Assembly: GCA_964036195.1 (NCBI GenBank)
Contig: OZ038459.1
Coordinates: 10,475,206-10,539,205 of the forward strand
DNA: 64,000 nt
DNA from: Sphaerolaimus hirsutus
Lineage: Eukaryota; Nematoda; Chromadorea; Monhysterida; Sphaerolaimidae
Direction of reading: 5' to 3'
Shown one piece after another: positions 1 through 12,105 of this stretch (positions are counted from its first letter, which is position 1; each line of letters opens with the position of its first letter). The notes beneath the pieces are model-generated. The model ran no database searches. It was not told the origin of the DNA and saw only the letters and a program-made list of their open reading frames with translations. The translations under genes were made by a program, and so were the position numbers.

Positions 1-201
1 ACACAAATGAGCGTATAAGTGTATCTTCAATGCAAATTAGTAGTAATAAGTACATCATGTACATCGCATACATGATGTACATCATTCCTGAGGGGGGGTA
101 TTTCGAGGGGGGGTTATTATTTCCCCAGCCCATTTTGAGGGGGGGTTAATTCGAGGGGGGGTTTATTCAAGGGGGGGGGGATAATTCGAGGTAATACGGT
201 A
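1..201. mobile_element. CCGTATT-type TA element, right part
   Basis: The window opens inside an element whose right terminus reads GAGGTAATACGGTA at 188-201. Upstream are direct blocks of TTCGAGGGGGGG. The interior (1-90) matches the same place in the complete copy at 14740-15164. The left end lies outside the window. Confidence 0.75.
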
Positions 202-429
202 TATGAATATTTACCTATGTTTGTCCTAGGCGAAAGGGGTGATTCAATTTGCGAGACATAAAGAAGGTTGAAAGTCAAATTTTTTTGTCGTCAGACGTCA
301 CATGTAGTATAAAAGGCAGAAAGGCAGAAAGAAAAATCACTAAAAATAGGTTAAAAGTAGCCACAAATTGTTAAAAATGGCTAAAAATAGGTATATAACG
401 ATGTAAATAGCCGAAAACTGTGATTTTGA

Positions 430-655
430 AGGTGAAAAACTATAAATTTGGGGCTAATTTTCTCAGAAATCGCTCCACATATATGGGTAGCTGACCGATT
501 TGGGGGGGGGGCTCAGCAGGTAGTACCCAAAAATGTTGCCTCAAGATAGATAGATAGCTGAGCGGCCTATGGGATAGATAGATAGCTGGCGGATTTGGGG
601 GGGGAGGTTGCATCCCCCCAGCCCCCCCCCCCCCTCCTTGGAGACCCCTGAGTGT
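430..655. mobile_element. GATAGATAG-family element fragment
   Basis: This holds the repeated phrase GATAGATAGATAGCTG with G runs and ends in GAGACCCCTG. The same words make up the element at 9377-11276. The matching left end was not found, so it is called a fragment. Confidence 0.5.
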
Positions 656-1638
656 ATAGTCGCTCAAGGTGCTGCGACGCAGCTACCTACTAGTCACTGA
701 AAAAGTGGCACCATGTCAGCACTGAGCATTGTGGCGGGGCAAGCCGTGCTATTAGCACGCAAAGGAAGCACACCGTGACGTGATGCGCAAGTGATCAGGG
801 CGTTTTTCATATTTGAGCTGCGGCTTGCACACTGCATGTTGCGACCAATTCGCCAATTGCAAGCAAGATATTTTTATTATTTCTATAATCTAATGATGGG
901 CGGAATGTCTTGCCGCCCCTGTGCAGACTGCGGCGATTTAAAAGTGAAATTGAAGTAGAAACATGTAAATATGACGAGTATGACACTTTGCAATTCATCA
1001 CTCAAGCATACGTAAAATACCATATTAACATTATAAAAATGCGATTAGGATAGGTACATACCTATCCACTCAAGCGCAAACATTGTGTATTATTGATGGA
1101 TTACCACACAAACAGGAAGGTAAATATGTACATATATAAAAGGAGCTGGGAAACCGAATCAAGACAACGTGGGGACAAGCGGCGCACTTGATTCACTCGA
1201 AGCTCGCCGTTTGGTCGTCCTGAAAGTGTACACACACGCATTTATTATTCCGCGCATGCAATGAAATATTCCATGGGCCCGTGGAACGCAACACAGCTGC
1301 AGCGGCAATAACTATGTAATATTTTGTATTGACGCCGGCCCTGGCTGGACGGTGCACTGCATGCAGATCACAGCCAAACCGGCCGCGCCCACGGATTGAC
1401 AAACTCAATTTGTTTCCAGCGCGCACACACTTTCAAATGGCCGCCGACTTGCACGTATTCATCATTGCTTATCGTAAACCGCTGAAAGGGAGGCCCGTGG
1501 CACTTGGCATGGTGCCAGGATTTTTAATTAAAGTCCGTATACCGCGTTTTATGCTTGCCAGAGACCGATTTCACGTCCTCTACAATTTTTAAAATATACA
1601 CCATGTATTTACGCCATTGTCGTAAATATGTACATAGG
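656..1638. other. No feature recognised
   Basis: This is mixed-composition sequence. Short open frames at 807-1001 (-), 1193-1426 (-) and 1329-1592 (+) have no recognisable domain or splice context. I see no gene, RNA or repeat here. Confidence 0.4.
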
Positions 1639-2070
1639 TACCGTATTTCTTCTAATAGAAGGGCAGGTCTCCAACAGAAGGGCGTCTCCAATAGAAGGTA
1701 CACTTTTTCGACTTAATTTGGGACACAAAATAAACAGAAGGGAGGTCTCCAATAAAAGGTACACCAAGCGCTGGAATTGTGCCAAATGCATGAAAAAATT
1801 AAAAATACCAGCGGATGCCGTGCTTTGGTGGCTTTGATCCATTTATTTGATGCTATTTTTACATCAAATATTGAATGAACTCCATAAGTTATCATTCTAT
1901 GAACTGTCTGCGACGTAAAACTTTGAAAAACCTTGGCAGAACGTGAAAAAAATTCGCTGAAAAAAAGAAGGGCGGTCTCCAATAGGGGGGGGGCGTCTCC
2001 AATAGAAGAGCGGGTAAAAAAGTCTACGAAAAAAATAGAAGAGCGCCCTTCTATTAGAAGAAATACGGTA
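1639..2070. mobile_element. CCGTATT-type element, CTAATAGAAGGG subtype
   Basis: The inverted ends are TACCGTATTTCTTCTAATAG and its complement at 2050-2070. Each arm repeats a short module containing CTCCAATAGAAGG. TA at both edges fits a TA target duplication. No coding capacity is seen. Confidence 0.75.
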
Positions 2071-2185
2071 ACTCATATTTTACTGTCATTTACATAAAAC
2101 AATCGCTTATGTGATTGTATATGAAATTTTACTCTTGTAAAACAACTGACCTAATGCAATATTATCAGGTGCATGTAAACATATA

Positions 2186-2642
2186 TACCGTATTTCCTCG
2201 AAATACCCCCCCCCCTTCGAAATACCCCCCCCCCCTCGTTTGACTCCCCCCCCCTCTCGAGACCACTATGAAACAATCACCCCCCCTCGAAATACCCCCC
2301 AGATTGAGTGTAATGAGAACGTACATGACAAATGCTGCAGTTTGTGTTTTGCGTAGTGCAGAACACACGTTAAAGCAATGTCAGAATCACGTGAGAGCAG
2401 TGTTTATACCATCTACGTACTAATATTAGTTAGTATACAGGAGTCTATACATGTCAGTTATTGATGCATTTTTCTACCCCAGCGCACATCACAAACAACG
2501 ATTCTGTACTACCATTTCAAAAAAATTCTGGCGAAATAATAACTCCCCCCTCGAAATACCCGCCCCTCGTTCAACCCCCCCCCCCCCTCTCGGGAGCACT
2601 ATGAAACAATCACCCCGGGGGGTATTTCGAGGAAATACGGTA
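2186..2642. mobile_element. CCGTATT-type element, CTCGAAATACCCC subtype
   Basis: Termini TACCGTATTTCCTCG (2186) and CGAGGAAATACGGTA (ending 2642) form inverted repeats. Subterminal blocks repeat CTCGAAATACCCCC. The middle contains the conserved words GAACGTACATGACAAA and CAGAACACACGTTAAA seen in other copies. Confidence 0.8.
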
Positions 2643-3207
2643 TTTGAGTTCATCGTTGATTACATTGATTGCACATTCCATTTGGCCATTGTAAACATGT
2701 TTGTGAACAAAAACGGGAACGGAATAAATTTCACTAAAAACCTAAATACTCAAACAACGCAACAGTATAAACCGTTCAACACATACCCCCAGTTTATCCA
2801 TTGATTCAAGCAAATCTCTAATCAGCCGCTTACGGTAGCTTCATTTCGGCACATTCATGCGCGCCGCCGGCGGGCGGGCAGAGTAACGAAACTAGGCGCC
2901 TGTCGGATGTGTGACCAGTATATGTGATATTTTTTGCAATCCTACGCGTGGGTGGGCTTGGATTCGGGCACCGTAAACTTTGCAAATTAAATCAGAGGAC
3001 GGGCGCGTGACGTCGAAAGAAGTTTGATTTTCACGTATTTAATATAGTTTCAGCACGGGCCTGCGCGTTTTCTGATTACCCTAGTTATTATACTACGGTT
3101 ATGCAAATATTGCAGTGCACTGCGATGAAATTGCATATGTAACTATGTTTGCTGTGCTACTTCCAATGACATTTTTTCGTAGTCTCAAACGTTCAATGGG
3201 TTGAGTG
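2643..3207. other. Mostly unassigned; older repeat at left edge
   Basis: Bases 2643-2710 are the reverse complement of 7860-7932. The elements at 2186 and 7933 therefore sit beside the same sequence, probably an older repeat. Nothing else is recognisable. Confidence 0.45.
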
Positions 3208-3629
3208 TAGGGTGTCAACTAAACTTTGTTGAAATTTGCTAGAAACAGAAAAAAAATTTGCAAAATTTAGCAAAAATTGCATAAATTTTGTTGGAAACAG
3301 AAAAACTCCATATAATTGAAAACCTGCATGCAGTTTATCAGTTTTGCTGAAACAGAAAACAAAAAGTTGTGCCAGAAAAGGGAAACTGTGTCAGAAAGAC
3401 AGAAAATTTAGACGGAAAATTTAAAAAAGCAAAAACAAACAAACAGAAAATTGAGTCGAATAATGAAAAAGTGGAAAAACTGAAAATTTAGTCAGAAAAC
3501 GGAAAATGAACCGGAAAAACGGAAAAAAGACTAACAGTTTAGCAGGGAAAAAATTTGCAGCTGGAAAGCGGGAGTGGAGATGGACAAAATTTTGCCTGCG
3601 GAAAGCGGAAATGGAAAGTTAACACCCTA
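3208..3629. mobile_element. hAT-like MITE, GGAAA family
   Basis: Ends are TAGGGTGTCAAC and GTTAACACCCTA. The flanks GTTGAGTG (3200-3207) and GTTGAATG (3630-3637) form an 8-bp TSD with one mismatch. The body repeats GGAAAACNGAAA-like words. This matches the longer copy at 49491-51064. Confidence 0.8.
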
Positions 3630-3637
3630 GTTGAATG

Positions 3638-4070
3638 ACGCGATCAATTTGTCTAAGAAAATCCATTGGGTGAATTTACGCACTGATTGATCAATTAGCC
3701 ATCATAGCATTGAAAAAAAATCGCAGCATTCAAACTTTACAAAAATTCCAACATAATTGTAATCATAAAGTTATTGCAATTTCTACAAAAATTTATCTAA
3801 GATGTTTTACCAAGCTATACACAGATCAAAAAGGGTTAAAGTAAACATGCATCAAAGGCCATCACTTGATTGATACTTCATAGTTTGATACTACTGTTGT
3901 TGTTGTTCCAACCGTACAGATCTGAGTCACTCAGTTGGCTATTCAGCTACACAAATAGCTAGATGGTGGAATTTAATACGTGATTAGCCAGCCACCTATA
4001 AGATAGTCTTAATAGCGCACTCAACTCCGAGTGAATTCGGGCTGAAACCCGCCTACATGGAATCATCATA
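3638..4070. other. No feature recognised
   Basis: AT-rich unique-looking sequence with a short GTT/TTG run near 3895. No gene or repeat boundary is visible. Confidence 0.4.
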
Positions 4071-4454
4071 TACCGTATTTCCTCGAATTACCCCCCCCCC
4101 CCCCCCGGTGGGTGATTGTTTCAGAGTGAGAATTTTGAGGGGGGTTAAATGAGGGGGGTATTTCGAGGGGGGCTCATTATTTCGCCAGAAAAGCAAACGT
4201 CGAAAAACGCAACAATAAGCACCATGTATGAGAGTGTATGGACTTACATAAGTATGTAGATGGTATGAAACAGGTGTTAGCGTAACACAGTCATTGTTTT
4301 TCACGTCTGTTCTGCATTGCCCGGATCACAAACTGTGGCTTTTGTCGTTTACGCTCCCTTTACACTGAAAATGGGGGACGGGTATTTCGAGGGAGGGGGG
4401 CTAATATATTCATAGTGCCCATTTCGAGGGGGTGCACTTCGAGGAATAACGGTA
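4071..4454. mobile_element. CCGTATT-type element
   Basis: Left terminus TACCGTATTTCCTCGAA; the right terminus GAGGAATAACGGTA is slightly mutated. Long C and G runs lie just inside. The interior resembles the 6472-6928 copy in reverse orientation. Confidence 0.7.
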
Positions 4455-4656
4455 CATAGCGGACAGGGGTGAGTAGAACACACGACAGGCACAGGCGCCA
4501 GAAAACGATGGCGCTTGTCATTAGCGCCATCAACATTGCTGCTGGTAAGCATGATTGTCGACAGGTTTGTCACATGCCAGAAGTGGTATTATGAAAACAG
4601 CCGCTGACCCCTACCCCTGATACACCCTTAGTTGGTGTGCATGAGAAGCCCGTAGT

Positions 4657-4862
4657 GACAGTCCCACGCCCTGCAAAGTAAAGTGTAAAATGTCATTTAA
4701 AACTGTACATCAAACAAAAAATGAAATGATTGTAGTACCGAATTCTGCATGACAATTGTCACTTTACTTTACTTTTGTCATGACAATTGACACTTTGCTT
4801 GCATGACATTTTACATGACATGTGACACTTCACTTTACACTTTACAGGGCTTGGGACTGCCC
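4657..4862. mobile_element. GTAAAGTGTCA-type TIR MITE
   Basis: Inverted ends contain CAGTCCCACGCCCTG and CAGGGCTTGGGACTG. Between them are repeats of AAAGTGTAAAATGTCA type in both orientations. Relatives occur at 26268-26373 and 63278-63527. Confidence 0.65.
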
Positions 4863-5360
4863 CAACCCCAGGCCCCATAAGAGTATTTATGTGTGTGTCT
4901 GCCTATGCAAACAGTGGTCAATCTTGCATAAATTACTATATAACCACTCAGAACCTTTTATTTTGATAGCCTTTACTTCTCCTGATTATCAGTTTCAATT
5001 CATTAATGAGTAAATTATTGAGAAGTAGACTCCAGAGTTGTTAAAATACTGGTATTTTTGGAAAGCGTAAGCATAAATACACATTCCAAATTTTGAGTAT
5101 GGATACTAAAAGCATAAGGTATTTTTAAAATACCTAGGAAAGCGTAAAAAAGTGTAGGCGTAAAAATTTTTAAGTGTGTGCTCTTGCTGTTTAGTTGAGC
5201 ATTGCACAACGCCCTTCACTTATAGATGAATTTATCGATCATTTCTATTCAGTATTTCACATTTTATCATCAAACATCACATAACAATACAACAATTCGC
5301 ATTGTTCAACAACATGGGTCTCATAGGGTGATTGGGGGTTTCCCCCCAAAATGCTCCAAC

Positions 5361-6469
5361 TACCGTATTTCTTCTAATAGAACAGCATACCTCCAATAAA
5401 ACGGCACCTCCAATAGAATGGCAGGCTTTGGCACTTTTTTACACTCACGAAGGCAATAGAATGGCAGCCTCCAAAAGAACGGCACCTCCAATAGAACGGT
5501 AGGTAGAAATTAATTTTTAAGAGTGCCAGAACACAAAGATATACCTATGAGAAATCAGTGGTTAGAATATCCAGGTTGTTCAGAACTATGATTCAGGGGT
5601 TGTTTTCACATTTGGTTTTGTTTGAATTGATGATCTGATATTAAAATGTCGTTCATGTGTAGGGTTGGAAAAAAACTTTTTTTAACTCGATGTTTTTTTT
5701 AAAAAAACAACGTTTTTTTAAGTTCCCAGATATGACCTAGTGTCAAAATATATAGGTAAAATCAGACAGTGGCAATACTCTGTGATGTTATATATGACCA
5801 TATAATGGCTGTGGAGCCATGGGATAGCATTATAAGTGGTGATTTGTGTCAAAAATATCCATTTTTGTTGACATGTTCGTATATCGCCTTATAGTCAAAT
5901 GTTCATGACTCCGGGTGAAGTTTGGCACGGAAAAGTGATCAAACAAGGTTATAAAAGGAGGTTGTTGTTACTTTGGGAGTGAAGTTACACACTGTGGAGG
6001 TACATGGAAGCACTAGCACATTACCTCAATATTTTATACTACAGCAACATATGACGGCTTATTAACCCATGGTAGCACATAGAAATGGATGCTTTGATAC
6101 TAAAAATGCCACAAAACCAATGAAAACAACCGCCAATGTCAATTTGTGTGTAAAATTGCGCGCTTGCGCGCAAAAATTTTGCAAAATACCTAGTGCTTAG
6201 TACTAAAAATTTCGGCTGTTTAAAAAAAAACATTTCGGACGTCATGTTTTAAAAAAACAATGTTTTTTTTTAAACGTTTTAAAAAAACATCGGCCAACCC
6301 TATTCATGTCTCACTAAAACTACTATGTTCAAATGATAATTGTGTGAAAAAGTTTGATGAAATAAATAGAAAGGCAACCTCCAATTGAACGGCACCTCCA
6401 ATAGAACAGCAGGTAAAAAAGTTGACGAAAAAAATAGAACGGCGCCGTTCCATTAGATAAAATACGGTA
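5361..6469. mobile_element. CCGTATT-type element, AATAGAACGGC subtype
   Basis: Left end TACCGTATTTCTTC; right end AAAATACGGTA. Both arms repeat CTCCAATAGAACGGC modules. It is split by a hAT-like insertion at 5660-6302 and itself lies inside 5033-7475. Confidence 0.75.
5660..6302. mobile_element. hAT-like MITE, TTTTTAAAAAAAC family
   Basis: Ends TAGGGTTGG and CCAACCCTA are flanked by TTCATGTG/TTCATGTC, an 8-bp TSD with one mismatch. Subterminal regions are T-rich/A-rich hairpins with ACGTTTTTT. The interior carries TTGCGCGCTTGCGCGC (6156-6171). Close copies lie at 10396, 21399 and 61940. Confidence 0.85.
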
Positions 6470-6471
6470 TC

Positions 6472-6928
6472 TACCGTATTTCCTCGAAATACCCCCCCCC
6501 CCCTCGAAATACCCCCCCCCCTCGAAATACCCCCCCTCAAAATGGACACTATGAACTTATAAACCCCCCCCCCTCGAAATACCCCCCCCCCAAATTTAGT
6601 GTATAGAGAACGTAAATGACAAAGGCTGCGGTTTGTCATCCCGGCAATGCAGAACACACGTAAAAACGATGACTCTGTTATGTGAGAACAGTGTTTGTAC
6701 GTCTACACACTTATATATGTCTTTAGAGTCTTATAAAAGGCGATTTTTGTTGCATTTTTCGACGTCTGCGTACCTTTCAGACGACAATTTAGTACTGGGA
6801 TTTCAAAAAATTTCTGGCGAAATAATAACCCCCCACCTCGAAATACCCCCCCCCCTCGTTTAACCCCCCCTCAAAATTCTCACTCCGAAAAAATAAACCC
6901 CCCGGGGGTATTTCGAGGAAATACGGTA
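6472..6928. mobile_element. CCGTATT-type element
   Basis: Complete copy with TACCGTATTTCCTCG and its inverted partner ending at 6928. It has three CTCGAAATACCCC blocks on the left. The conserved interior CAATGCAGAACACACGT occurs near 6645. It starts three bases after the neighbouring element ends. Confidence 0.85.
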
Positions 6929-7605
6929 TTTATCCCAGAAGTTGCGCTCTTATTGATCCTGAGGCTCTGCTATATTTTGATACCCAACCCTCCAAAAAAT
7001 GTTTCACCTATTTAGCCCCAAATACTTTCTGCTCTACCGATTTACTATCTCCATTTATTATCTTCCAACTCAGACTTTGTGCTGTTGACGGCGACAACAT
7101 CGTCGTTGGAATCCATAATCCAACCCAAAATTCTCAACCCGATGCCACGATAATACTATATGACAGACTTTTTTTACTACACACTCATATTTTGAACCAA
7201 TTTGTACTTTTGTTGCTTTTTTCAGTGTGTTATTGCACACACGCAGTTAATATCATTACACATCTTCTCGTTCAATTCCTTTTTAGCAGTTTTACGCTTT
7301 TTCAAAAGCATAAAACTGGGTCGTGTGAAATTATTTTTACGCTTTTAGTGTCCGGGTAATTTGGCTGGGAAAGCGTGAAAAAGTGTACGGGTATTTTATG
7401 AAAGCGTAAGCGTAAATATAAATACCTATTTAGCTGGGTATTTCGGGTAAGCGTAAATACACTTTCGCAACTCTGGTAGACTCGACAATCCACATGATAA
7501 CCCTAAGATGTGATATTGTATGTAAAATCCATCTCAGCTATCTTGTGGATATGAAAATATTCAGCCATTATATAATAACCAGCGTTAAACCTATCTATCT
7601 ATCTA

Positions 7606-7829
7606 GCGCCACACACGTTGGATGTCAACTGAATTCGTGTCAACTAAATTTTAGTTAATGATGTGATTTCAACTTATCTATCTGATAGAGCATGCCTAGT
7701 TAATTTTACATCATGACACTTCATTTTCATTGTTTCTGTTAAGTGTGATGCTTTTTACAAACCTTTTGTATTATTTAGTTGATATTTAGTTGACGCGAAT
7801 TTGCGATGGCAACTAGCGTGTGTGGGCTC
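7606..7829. mobile_element. CACACACG-TAGTTGACA TIR MITE
   Basis: Ends read GCCACACACGTT and AACTAGCGTGTGTGGGC, with GTCAACT-type words repeated inward on both sides. It is one of about seven related 160-250 bp elements in this window. Confidence 0.6.
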
Positions 7830-7932
7830 AATGGCAAATATGTCTAACCATCACTAATCTGCACATTAAATCAAACTTGTTTACAATGGCCAAATGGAAT
7901 GTGCAATCAATGTAATCAACGATGAACTCAAA

Positions 7933-8114
7933 TACCGTATTTCCTCGAAATACCCCCCGGGGTGATTGTTTCATAGTGCTCCCGAGAGGGGGGGGTTAAA
8001 CGAGGGGGGCGGGTATTTCGAGGGGGGTGATTGTTTCATAGTGGTCTCGAGAGGGGGGGGGGGTCAAACGAGGGGGGTATTTCGAGGGGGGGGGTATTTC
8101 GAGGAAATACGGTA
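7933..8114. mobile_element. Short palindromic CCGTATT element
   Basis: Only 182 bp, almost all inverted arms: TACCGTATTTCCTCG and its complement, with two CTCGAGA-type G-rich blocks. It looks like an internally deleted version of the element at 2186-2642, whose flank it shares in inverted orientation. Confidence 0.75.
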
Positions 8115-9368
8115 TCCGGTTATGCTTCACTCATGTAGGTAAATCTTCATATAAAGTCTCTTAACTCCATCTTTTTTTAATTGTTATAATGCCGTGATAA
8201 AGTGAATCGGATTACGTGAATACTACAGCGATATCAAAAAGACGCTTTCAACGGCTTTCGATCACGTGATATGAATTGTAAACACAAGTTGCTTCGTAAC
8301 GAGTAAAGGCTGCATCAGCTGATCAGCATCAGCCCTGTGCCGGTACACATCTAGACAGTCTGCGGATAAACAGCGATTATCTCCACCTATACAATTGCGA
8401 AAGAACTGCACGCTAAGCATGCTTCAATGCAAAAGATAGGAGGCACAATCAGAGGCCTCAACGCCCTCATTTTTAGCCTGGTTCGCGTGTGTTTTTGCAC
8501 ACAAAGTGGACACTTTTTATCAGTACAAAATGCCCTTTAAATTCATAAACTTTCATTCTGTCTGATTCGTGTGCTGTTCACACAGTAAGAAGCCACTTTT
8601 TATTTTCACACAGAAATGTACTAAAAAAAATAAAAATGAGGGGGCGGTTGTGGCACGACTGCGCGTGAATTCGGCGCTCAACGTCAGAATGTCACGCCAC
8701 CGCAATGACCGCAGGATGAATGAATCCCCCTGAAAACTGTTTCACGTTGAGGCAGATCGCTTTTAAGGAGGTGTGTTTTTTTCGGTGGAAAACTCCCCAA
8801 CATTCACGTTAAACATTGTCACTTCTATCGCTGCTTTCTCATTTGGCATTGTTCCAACTTTATCGTTTTTAATCCCTAATAGTTATCTTGGTAGTGAATG
8901 GAAAACAGCGTAAACATTAGGGTTGACGATCATCCGCTGTGACGCAGATTACTTCGTTTGCTTTTGGTTGTTCATACGCGCGGTTGGCTTACTTGGCATT
9001 CGCCCGCGATTTGTTATAGTTCAGTGATTGGCGAACACTTTCTGGCGCATCTGTGGACAACGTATCCTGCAATAGCTTGTCGCGATTTGCATTTATTTTC
9101 GCCTGGTTCTACTATTTACATTAGTTTCGTTTTGTATGAACGGTGACAAAGCAAGCGAATCAAACGGAAAAAAGTGAAGAAATCTGTCATGGTTAGTTTT
9201 AGTTTTGGAAATTCTGCTTGCGTAAGCAGTATACCTTGCACGCAAGATTACACTTCGCAAATTTTTCTCCTATTTCAGGCACACTGTGCACTTTTTTTTC
9301 CAGTTCCCAGCAAATTTCAGCCTTTTTTGTTTTCTGGCAAAATAGCTGCACTTTTGTCGGTTCCTCGA
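8115..9368. other. No gene recognised; possible small TIR repeat
   Basis: Bases about 8471-8646 begin CGCCCTCATTTTTA and end TAAAAATGAGGGGGCG, so may be a small TIR element. Sequence 8420-8510 recurs inverted near 19505-19590. A short frame at 8958-9146 has no recognisable domain. Confidence 0.35.
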
Positions 9369-9833
9369 CAAACGTTCAGGAGTATCTTGAATTTTGACCC
9401 TCCGAGTGGTTGGATAGATAGCAAATGGCTCCTCCGGAGGGATAGATAGCTTTAAAATTTTCTGGGGGGGGGTGTGATGGTTCCATATATAGGCTTTTTC
9501 GGGGTGTAGAAGGGAGAAAAATCGCTAAAAGTAGGTGTAAAATGGGTCAAAATGGGTATACAAGACTACAAGAGCATATAAATAGTACTAAATATAGCTG
9601 AAAATAGGAGAATAGGAACCAGAACTATGATTTTGGAAGTGAAAATATATAAAAAGGTATGAAAAATAGCAATTTTGAGTGAAAATTGGGGTAAAGTTTC
9701 GCAAAAATTGCTCCAGATAGGTAGATAGCTAAGCGATTAGGGGGGGGGGGTTTAGGGGGTAGTAGCCCAAAGTTTTGCCTCCGGGATAGATAGATAGCTG
9801 AGCGGCCTCCGGGATAGATAGATAGCTGGGCAG

Positions 9834-11231
9834 TAGGGTTCAAACGATATATCATATCGGATATCGACCATTTATACATATCGAATATCGATATCGAAAA
9901 TTTTGAAAAAATATTGAATATCGATATTGAAAATTTTGAAAAAATATCGAATATCAATATCGAATATCGACCATTTTGTCGATATATCAAACCTGTATTG
10001 TGTCCCTAATTAAAGTCATTATTTTCATTTTGAGATATTTGTGATTGAACTGATTTACTTAAAGTATTTCATTTGATGAGTAAAAGTACAATATTTATGT
10101 TGTCATTTCTGTTGGTGCGCTGAATTTGAGGCCTGAAAATGCTGATATGCTATTTTTTGCAACATACATCAAGCAATTTGGTTATAAGTATGAACTGTAA
10201 TATTCACTAATTGTTGTTTGCCTGATACACTTTGATTCATCATGTTTTTCTTTCATTTTCTCCTTTTGACTGATGTAAACCTTTTAAAATCACTTGTACT
10301 ATTCACATTTCAGTAAAGAAATGATTAACCAACATTAATCATGTGTGCAACCACATGAAAATACAATATGCCGCTTGAAATTTGCCTTGCTATACTAGGG
10401 TTGGCCGATGTTTTTTTAAAACGTTTTTTAAAAAAACAAAACATGACGTCCGAAATGTTTAAAAAAAAAAAACATCAGCCGAAATTTTTAGTACTAAGTA
10501 CTAGGTATTTTGCAAAATTTTTCCGTGCAAGCGCGCAATTTCACACACAAATTGACATTGGTGGTTGTTTTCATTGGTTTTGTGGCATTTTTAGTATCAA
10601 AGTATCCATTTCTATGTGCGACCATGGGTTAATAAGCTGTGATATGTTGCTTTAGTATATAATATTGAGATAATGTGCTTCCATGTACCTCCACAGTGTG
10701 TAAAATCACTCCCAAAGTAACAACCTCCTTTTAAAACCTTGTTTCATCACTATTCCGTGCCAAACTTTACCTGAAGTCATGAACATTCGACTATAAGGCG
10801 ATATACGAACGATATGTCGACGAAAAATGGATATTTTTGACACAAATCACCACTTATAATGCTATCCCATGGCTCCACAGACATTATATGGTCATATATA
10901 ACATCACAGAGTATTGCCACTGTATGATATACCTATATATGTTGACACAAGGTCATATCTGGGAGCTTTTAAAAAAAAACGTTTTTTATTTAAAAAAAAC
11001 GTTAAAAAAAAAAACATCGAGTTAAAAAACGTTTTTTTTCCAACCCTATGCTATACCAAAAACAAATTGCAATATCGAATATCGAAATATTGAATGTCGA
11101 CCATTTTTTCATATCGAATATCAAATATCGATATCGAGGTTCCATATCGTATCAATATCGAATATCGAGTTTCAGAAAAAAATATTGAATATTGAATATC
11201 GATATTGAAAAGTCATATCGTTCGAGCCCTA
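9834..11231. mobile_element. hAT-like MITE, ATATCGA family
   Basis: Ends TAGGGTTCAAACGATAT and ATATCGTTCGAGCCCTA lie between perfect 8-bp TSDs CTGGGCAG (9826-9833, 11232-11239). Subterminal regions are dense ATATCGAATATCGA repeats. A third element is inserted at 10396-11048. Confidence 0.88.
10396..11048. mobile_element. hAT-like MITE, TTTTTAAAAAAAC family, innermost
   Basis: Ends TAGGGTTGGC and CCAACCCTA are bounded by the perfect TSD TGCTATAC (10388-10395, 11049-11056). It is the same family as 5660-6302 in opposite orientation and the deepest level of a three-level nest. Confidence 0.9.
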
Positions 11232-11390
11232 CTGGGCAGTTTGGGGCCCCCGACCCCCCCCCATTCGAGACCCCTGGGAACGTTTCTTTTTACTGTTTCT
11301 GTGCAAGTTTTGCTATCTGTTTGTCATTTTCCAGCATATCATTTGTCTGTTTTCCATTTTCTGGTAACGCAAAAGTTTTTCCGTTTGTGG

Positions 11391-11592
11391 TATACTCGGC
11401 GGACAGCACACCTACCTAGTATGAGATCCTACCATAATTTGATGAATTAAATCTTGTGATAAATTTCGTAATTAATTATTCCACAGTAGAAACAAAATAC
11501 AATTTACGATGAAGAGACTGTATAATTTTTATTTCATTATTCAGATGGGTTATCGTAAATTTTCATACAAAGTTTGATGTCCGCCGAGTATA
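11391..11592. mobile_element. TATACTCGGCGGACA TIR MITE
   Basis: Perfect inverted ends TATACTCGGCGGACA and TGTCCGCCGAGTATA, with TA at each edge. It has about 170 bp of AT-rich interior. The tips resemble those of the larger 45479, 53168 and 58728 elements. Confidence 0.75.
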
Positions 11593-11639
11593 CCTGTTCC
11601 ATTTTCCACCTGGACATCCCAGATGCAAGTTGCACCGTG

Positions 11640-12105
11640 CAACCGGGACCCCTGGGACTAATAAATTAGAAATTGTGAAATGATGCATTTGTGGCTTTTT
11701 GATTGCCTTGATTTGAAATATGCACTTCATTTTGACACTACATTACCATAACCCTGAAAATGAACCTCCAGGGCCAAAAATTTTCAAATCATTAAATGAT
11801 GCATTTGTGGGTTTCTGATTGTAGCGATTTCAAATATGCACTCCATTTTGACACCGCATTACTAAAACCCTGATAATGAACCCCTGGGCCCAAAAACTTT
11901 CAATTTGTGAAATGATGCATTTGTGGGTTTTTTATTGCAGTGATTTGAGATGTGCACTCCATTTTTACTCTACATTACCATAACCTTAAAGTCTAACCCC
12001 CAGGGCTAAAAAATTGAAAATTGTGAATTGATGCATTTGTGGATTGATGATAGCGATGATTTGAAATATTCATTCAATTTTGACACTACATTACCATAAA
12101 CCTGA
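11640..12105 (+). repeat. 120-bp tandem repeat, left arm
   Basis: The word GATGCATTTGTGG recurs at about 11682, 11802, 11922 and 12031, giving a period near 120 bp. The same unit runs inverted at 16081-19400. No coding signal is seen. Confidence 0.85.

Larger units (their letters stand above)
5033..7475. mobile_element. hAT-like element with nested insertions
   Basis: Ends CAGAGTTG (5033) and CAACTCTG (ending 7475) are flanked by the perfect 8-bp TSD GTAGACTC at 5025-5032 and 7476-7483. Subterminal regions repeat AAGCGTAA/AAATACC words. Most of the length is later insertions at 5361-6469 and 6472-6928. A sister copy lies at 60133-61171. Confidence 0.85.
9377..11276. mobile_element. hAT-like GATAGATAG element, outer shell of nest
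   Basis: Left end CAGGAGTATCTTGAATT; right end ATTCGAGACCCCTG. Flanks CAAACGTT and GGAACGTT agree at six of eight bases. The body repeats GATAGATAGCTG. Most of its length is a second hAT-like element at 9834-11231. Confidence 0.65.
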
